Shown here one piece after another: positions 60,361 to 64,000 of a DNA stretch of 64,000 bases. The notes beneath the pieces were generated by a model. The model saw nothing but the letters and a program-made list of their open reading frames with translations, was not told where the DNA came from and did no database searches. The position numbers were made by a program, and so were the translations under genes. The stretch lies in the NCBI RefSeq assembly GCF_000730165.1, contig NZ_CP022110.1, positions 2,239,501 through 2,303,500 of the forward strand. Reading direction: 5' to 3'. The stretch's first letter is position 1. Every line of letters starts with the position of its first letter. The DNA comes from Nitrospirillum viridazoti CBAmc. GTDB lineage: Bacteria > Pseudomonadota > Alphaproteobacteria > Azospirillales > Azospirillaceae.

Positions 60361-60830
60361 CCGACACTCCCGCCCCCCTGAAGGTTCCCAGCCCGCGTGT
60401 GGAGATCTTCACCGACGGCGCCTGCAGCGGCAACCCCGGCCCCGGCGGCTGGGGCGCCATCCTGCGCTGGAACGGCACGGAGCGGGAGCTGAAGGGCGGC
60501 GAGCCCGACACCACCAACAACCGCATGGAACTGATGGCCGCCATCCAGGCGCTGGAAACGCTGAAACGGCCGGTGAAGGTGGACCTGCACACCGACAGCC
60601 AGTACCTGCGCGATGGCATCACCAAATGGATCCACGGCTGGCGGGCCAAGGGCTGGCTCACCGCCGACAAGAAGCCGGTGAAGAACGTGGATCTGTGGCA
60701 GCGGCTGTCGGCCCAGGCCGACCGGCACGAGGTGGTGTTCCACTGGGTGCGCGGCCACGCCGGCCACCCCGAGAACGAACGCGCCGACCAACTGGCGCGG
60801 GAAGGCTTGGCGGAAGCGCGCGGGCGTTAG
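60357..60830 (+). CDS. rnhA: Ribonuclease HI
   Basis: The GTG start overlaps the thrB stop. The 157-aa enzyme has the active-site residues in [16 protein letters not shown] (Asp), [14 protein letters not shown] (Glu), [11 protein letters not shown] (Asp) and [11 protein letters not shown] (Asp). It degrades RNA in RNA–DNA hybrids. thrB–rnhA coupling is common in alphaproteobacteria. Confidence 0.97.
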   Translation: MTDTPAPLKVPSPRVEIFTDGACSGNPGPGGWGAILRWNGTERELKGGEPDTTNNRMELMAAIQALETLKRPVKVDLHTDSQYLRDGITKWIHGWRAKGWLTADKKPVKNVDLWQRLSAQADRHEVVFHWVRGHAGHPENERADQLAREGLAEARGR

Positions 60831-60887
60831 GTCGTTCGCCTCAAACGCCGGCGTGGCGTCACCCGACAAAACCGAGGCCGCGTCGTA

Positions 60888-60928
60888 AAAAGGCCCGCGC
60901 TGGCTGATGGAACCCACGCGGGCCTTTT
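60888..60928. terminator. Bidirectional terminator between rnhA and peroxiredoxin
   Basis: A perfect 12-bp stem (AAAAGGCCCGCG with CGCGGGCCTTTT) has an 17-nt loop and A/T tracts at both ends. Confidence 0.85.
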
Positions 60929-60946
60929 GGCGTTATCACCTTGGTT

Positions 60947-61429
60947 TTACAGGTTCTTCAGCACCGCTTCGGCGCTGGACACCTCAAAGGCGCCGGGCTT
61001 TTCCACATCCACGCGGGTTACGACGCCGTCGTCGATGACCAGGGCGAAACGCTGGCTGCGGTGACCCAGGTTGTAGGCGGTGCCGTCCATGGTGAGGCCG
61101 AGTTCACGGGTCAGCGTGCCGTTGCCGTCGGGCAGCATGAACACCGTGTCGCCCACATCGTTGGCCTTGGCCCAGGCCTGCATCACGAAGGGGTCGTTGA
61201 CCGCCAGGCAGATGATGGCGTCGACGCCCTTGGCCTTCAGTGCTCCGGCGTTCTGGATGAAGCCCGGCAGATGCTTGGCGGAGCAGGTGGGGGTGAAGGC
61301 GCCGGGGACGGCGAACAGCACCACCTTCTTGCCCTTCAGCAGGGCGTCGGTGCTGGTCTCCTGCATGCCGGCTTCGGTCAGGTGCTTGATCGTGACGCTG
61401 GGGAAGGTGTCGCCAACCTTGATGGTCAT
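60947..61429 (-). CDS. Peroxiredoxin (Prx5 / AhpE-like)
   Basis: The 160-aa protein has the peroxidatic cysteine in PGAFTPTCSAKHLPGF, and DAIICLAVNDPFVMQAWAK and NLGHRSQRFALVIDDG typical of the Prx5 family. It reduces peroxides with thiol donors. It is monocistronic, next to a strong terminator. Confidence 0.95.
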   Translation of the reverse strand: MTIKVGDTFPSVTIKHLTEAGMQETSTDALLKGKKVVLFAVPGAFTPTCSAKHLPGFIQNAGALKAKGVDAIICLAVNDPFVMQAWAKANDVGDTVFMLPDGNGTLTRELGLTMDGTAYNLGHRSQRFALVIDDGVVTRVDVEKPGAFEVSSAEAVLKNL

Positions 61430-61742
61430 GGTCTGGGGTCCCTTTTGGGTGGTGGACGTTTGGGTTCTAGGCGGGGCACGGAGAATAGGTCATGCCGCCG
61501 GCCGGAAATGGTTCTGGTCACCCGTGGTTCTATGTCCCGGAAGGCCGAACGGGCAAGGGAAACGGATGTCCCCCCTTGTCACCCGGGTTCGCCGCGCAAT
61601 ATGACCAGAATGAAGCCTGTTCCCCCTGGCGAGCGGAAGCGACGGCGCGTGATGCCCATGTTAGGCTGAACGACAGGGACAGGCTGTAGGACAGTGCCGG
61701 CCATGTGGGCCGGCCCCGATGTGAAGAGGGAAGGCGCCGGCC
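61430..61742. other. Gene-free divergent region before yqgE/algH
   Basis: It separates two divergent genes and must carry both promoters. A small frame at 61492-61689 (65 codons) lacks a ribosome site. A short palindrome-rich segment GGCCGGC is at 61697-61716. Nothing else is recognised. Confidence 0.5.
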
Positions 61743-62315
61743 ATGAAGGACACCACCATCCGACGTTTCCTGACCGGGCAACTGCTGGTCGCGATGCCGT
61801 CCATGCCCGATGAGCGGTTCGCCCGAACCGTGATCTATGTGTGCGCCCATACCGACGATGGTGCCATGGGCCTGGTGATCAACCGGCTGTTCGACGGCAT
61901 CGACGCCGGTGGCCTGCTGGAACAACTGGGCATCGATGGCGGCGACCCCGACGACCGGCTGCGCGTGCACTTCGGTGGGCCGGTGGAACCCGGCCGGGGC
62001 TTCGTGCTGCACAGCACCGACTACCAGCGCGAAGGCACGCTGAAGGTGGAGGATGAGGTGGCACTGACCGCCACGGTGGACATCCTGCGCGCCATCACCG
62101 AGGGGCGCGGGCCCCGCCAGTGCCTGCTGGCCCTGGGCTACGCCGGGTGGGCCGCCGGCCAGCTGGACCAGGAGATGCAGGCCAACGGGTGGCTGCATGT
62201 CCCGGCCGATTCCACCCTGCTGTTCGATGACGACATGGACACCAAGTGGGAGCGGGCCATCGCCAAGCTGGGCGTCAGCCTGCCCATGCTGTCGGCGGAG
62301 GTGGGGCACGCCTGA
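61743..62315 (+). CDS. YqgE/AlgH family protein
   Basis: The 190-aa protein opens FLTGQLLVAMPSMPDERFARTVIYVCAH and contains GAMGLVINRLF, FGGPVEPGRGFVLH and LALGYAGWAAGQLDQE, all conserved in YqgE/AlgH. Members are widely conserved, and their role is unsettled. It is followed 58 nt later by a DUF3108 gene. Confidence 0.95.
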   Translation: MKDTTIRRFLTGQLLVAMPSMPDERFARTVIYVCAHTDDGAMGLVINRLFDGIDAGGLLEQLGIDGGDPDDRLRVHFGGPVEPGRGFVLHSTDYQREGTLKVEDEVALTATVDILRAITEGRGPRQCLLALGYAGWAAGQLDQEMQANGWLHVPADSTLLFDDDMDTKWERAIAKLGVSLPMLSAEVGHA

Positions 62316-62373
62316 TCAGGCACCCCAGTCGGCCGCCTTGCCGCTGCCATCTTCCGACCAGAGGATGGGCGTC

Positions 62374-63231
62374 ATGAAACCCTCCACCCACCCGCTGAGC
62401 CTGCACGCCTCCCTCCTGACACTGCTGCTGGCGTTGCCGGCCAGCGCCGGCGCGGCGGAGGCCCCCCAGCATCTGCGGCTGGGCTACGACGTCTATGTCG
62501 GTGGCCTGAAGCTGGGCCGCATGACCCTGGAGACGGACATCAAAGGCGAGGACTATCGCGTCAGCGTGGCGGCGGAGGCCGGCGATATGCTGGCCCGCCT
62601 GATCAAATGGTCCTACACCGCCGAGGCGGAGGGCGCGTTCGGCGGCGTTCACGGCGTGGCGCCCCTCCACTTCCACAGCCTGCGCACGCTACGTGACAAA
62701 AGCTGGGACGCCACGCTGAGCTACACCGCCCCCTACGGCGCCCGCGACACCGCGGTCAGCTTCACCCAGACGCCACCGCCCTCCCCCGAGGACGCTGGCG
62801 CCGTGCCCCTGGACCAGCGCCCCGGCACCGTCGACCTGCTGAGCGCCGCGGCCGCCATCAGCCGCCATGCGGAGGGGGGTGACTGCGCCAGCCGCCTGCC
62901 CGTCTATGACGGCCGCCGACGTTATGACGTGGTGATGGAAAGCCGGCCCGGCCGGCATATCGAAAAGTCGGACTATACGGTGTTCGAGGGCGACGCCATC
63001 GGTTGCCATGTCGCCATCGTGCCGGTGGCGGGCTTCAGGCCGGCCGGCCGTGGCAGCCAGAACTTCTGGACGGCGGCGCCGGACGGCAAGCCGCGCGGCT
63101 TCGACCTGTGGGTCGGACGGCCGATGCCGGGCGGACCGGTGGTGCCCGTGCGGCTGGAGGCGGGGGAGCTGTTCTTCACCCACGTCGTGGGCCATTTGGC
63201 CCAGGTTGAGGTGGTGCCGCAGCAGCCCTGA
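62374..63231 (+). CDS. DUF3108 periplasmic protein
   Basis: The ATG at 62374 has GAGG upstream and begins a signal peptide (MKPSTHPLSLHASLLTLLLAL). The mature part has LRLGYDVYVGGLKLGRMTLE and a beta-rich body, the DUF3108 layout. The family is thought to be outer-membrane or envelope associated and is not characterised. It is probably cotranscribed with the YqgE/AlgH gene. Confidence 0.85.
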   Translation: MKPSTHPLSLHASLLTLLLALPASAGAAEAPQHLRLGYDVYVGGLKLGRMTLETDIKGEDYRVSVAAEAGDMLARLIKWSYTAEAEGAFGGVHGVAPLHFHSLRTLRDKSWDATLSYTAPYGARDTAVSFTQTPPPSPEDAGAVPLDQRPGTVDLLSAAAAISRHAEGGDCASRLPVYDGRRRYDVVMESRPGRHIEKSDYTVFEGDAIGCHVAIVPVAGFRPAGRGSQNFWTAAPDGKPRGFDLWVGRPMPGGPVVPVRLEAGELFFTHVVGHLAQVEVVPQQP

Positions 63232-63444
63232 CCCGCAAAGTCTCGAGTCGCCGCCTTCCCCCAGTGCCCAGCGCAAACGGCCTGGGCTGCCATGCCGCAA
63301 CCCGCCTCGGTTTCCAGTGTTTTGATTGACCATCTGGTCAGGATAGGTCGAACGACGCCGCATCGGCCATATAGGCCGGCACACCAGGTTATTCGGTGTA
63401 GGGGACTGAAAACGTTTACGGCTTGGCAACCGTTCGGGGATTAT

Positions 63445-64000
63445 ATGAAACAAGGCCGCTGGTGTACGATGGGGAGCCATCTTATATCCAGCGATGCCCT
63501 GGCAACGCCGCCCGATATCTCTTTGGATCAACCCCGTTCGACAAGGTGTCATCCCCTGCCCCACGCCGCCCCCATCCTCGTTTCGGAACCGCCGAGCACA
63601 TCCTGCGAGGCCACGGAACGCCAATACGCCGCCATTCCCGTCCGCATTCGCGACGGGCACCTGCAGGTGATGCTGATCACCTCGCGGGAGACGCGGCGCT
63701 GGGTGGTGCCCAAGGGCTGGCCGGAAAAGAAGCTGAACGCGCGCGGTGTCGCGGCGAACGAGGCATTCGAAGAGGCGGGCCTGATCGGCACCATCCATAA
63801 GAAGCCACTGGGCACCTTCCACTATTTCAAGGTCATGCCCTCCGGCAAGCGCCTGCCCTGCGCCGTGGACGCCTATCTGTTCGAGGTGGAGCGGGAGTTG
63901 GAGGATTGGCCGGAAAAGCACCAGCGTGAACGCCGCTGGGTCAGCCCCTCGCAAGCGGCCCTCATGGTGGCCGAGGGCGGCTTGGTCAGCATCCTGCTGT
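63445..64000 (+). CDS. Nudix hydrolase, 3' end outside window
   Basis: The ATG at 63445 has GGGGA nine bases upstream. The frame is open to the window end. After about 60 variable residues a Nudix fold begins (AAIPVRIRDGHLQVMLITSR), with WVVPKGWPEKKLN then ANEAFEEAGL. In the Nudix box the first Glu is Leu and the Arg of REUxEE is Asn, but the EExG metal residues stay. It is closest in layout to diphosphoinositol-polyphosphate or ADP-ribose type members. The product is incomplete. Confidence 0.8.
   Translation, partial: MKQGRWCTMGSHLISSDALATPPDISLDQPRSTRCHPLPHAAPILVSEPPSTSCEATERQYAAIPVRIRDGHLQVMLITSRETRRWVVPKGWPEKKLNARGVAANEAFEEAGLIGTIHKKPLGTFHYFKVMPSGKRLPCAVDAYLFEVERELEDWPEKHQRERRWVSPSQAALMVAEGGLVSILL

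Noticed and set aside
61492-61689. 65-aa plus-strand frame in the peroxiredoxin–AlgH gap
   Set aside because: There is no ribosome site, no recognisable protein pattern, and it lies where the divergent promoters must be.

Overview
The window is dense, GC-rich chromosome with short intergenic gaps and almost no mobile DNA. Several features point to an alphaproteobacterium, probably Rhodospirillales/Azospirillaceae. These are a circularly permuted two-piece tmRNA gene beside a class-alpha SspB, the GatB/YqeY–dnaG–rpoD block divergent from carA, an ELM1-family protein, a split glycine decarboxylase (GcvPA/GcvPB) and abundant GTG starts. The genus is inferred, not shown.

Layout. 1–6.2 kb: the end of a DUF4159/VWA-type membrane locus, an unknown conserved protein and a degenerate EAL protein. 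6.7–14.2 kb: tRNA-Gln, a Sel1/peptidoglycan-binding protein, a TPR protein with ispE, ETF-ubiquinone oxidoreductase, a family-4-like uracil-DNA glycosylase and an MT-A70 methylase. 14.7–18.7 kb: a minus-strand run of folA, an EpmC-like HExxH protein, cystathionine beta-synthase and a cystathionine lyase/synthase. 18.9–20.0 kb: an AT-rich foreign island (small protein plus PIN nuclease) abutting a frameshifted orphan nucleotidyltransferase. 20–24.6 kb: a serine hydrolase, thyA, the tmRNA gene with sspB, a TfoX-like protein and a miniature ParE-type pair. 24.6–36.5 kb: rpoD, dnaG, GatB/YqeY, carA, two small genes, carB and greA. 36.6–41.2 kb: an Lrp-type regulator, ELM1, a 2OG-Fe(II) oxygenase and a large unknown protein. 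41.3–46.7 kb: an antitoxin/ParE pair, dsbD, trxB, a LysR regulator and a five-hairpin small RNA ending in a terminator. 46.9–50 kb: a PAS-like protein, a PIN/RHH pair, an aminotransferase and a small membrane protein. 50.2–55.1 kb: gcvT-gcvH-gcvPA-gcvPB behind a tandem glycine riboswitch. 55.2–64 kb: a lipoprotein, ispH, ogt, a psp operon behind a sigma-54 promoter, thrB–rnhA, a peroxiredoxin, YqgE/AlgH, a DUF3108 protein and a truncated Nudix gene.

Functional links. The tmRNA makes the degradation tag and the adjacent sspB encodes the adaptor that hands tagged proteins to ClpXP. dsbD and trxB are divergent neighbours in thiol redox. The CBS and cystathionine enzymes form a transsulfuration pair. 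The glycine riboswitch controls the whole cleavage system and supplies one-carbon units that folA and thyA also use. The psp operon (48-aa membrane protein, PspA, PspC) has a textbook sigma-54 element, so envelope-stress induction through a PspF-like activator is expected. Five toxin–antitoxin-like loci are scattered through otherwise housekeeping DNA.

The least explained material is the AT-rich PIN island (18.9–19.7 kb), the EpmC-like protein (17.5–18.2 kb), the small RNA (46.58–46.72 kb), the small psp protein (58.9–59.1 kb) and the 650-residue unknown (39.3–41.2 kb).
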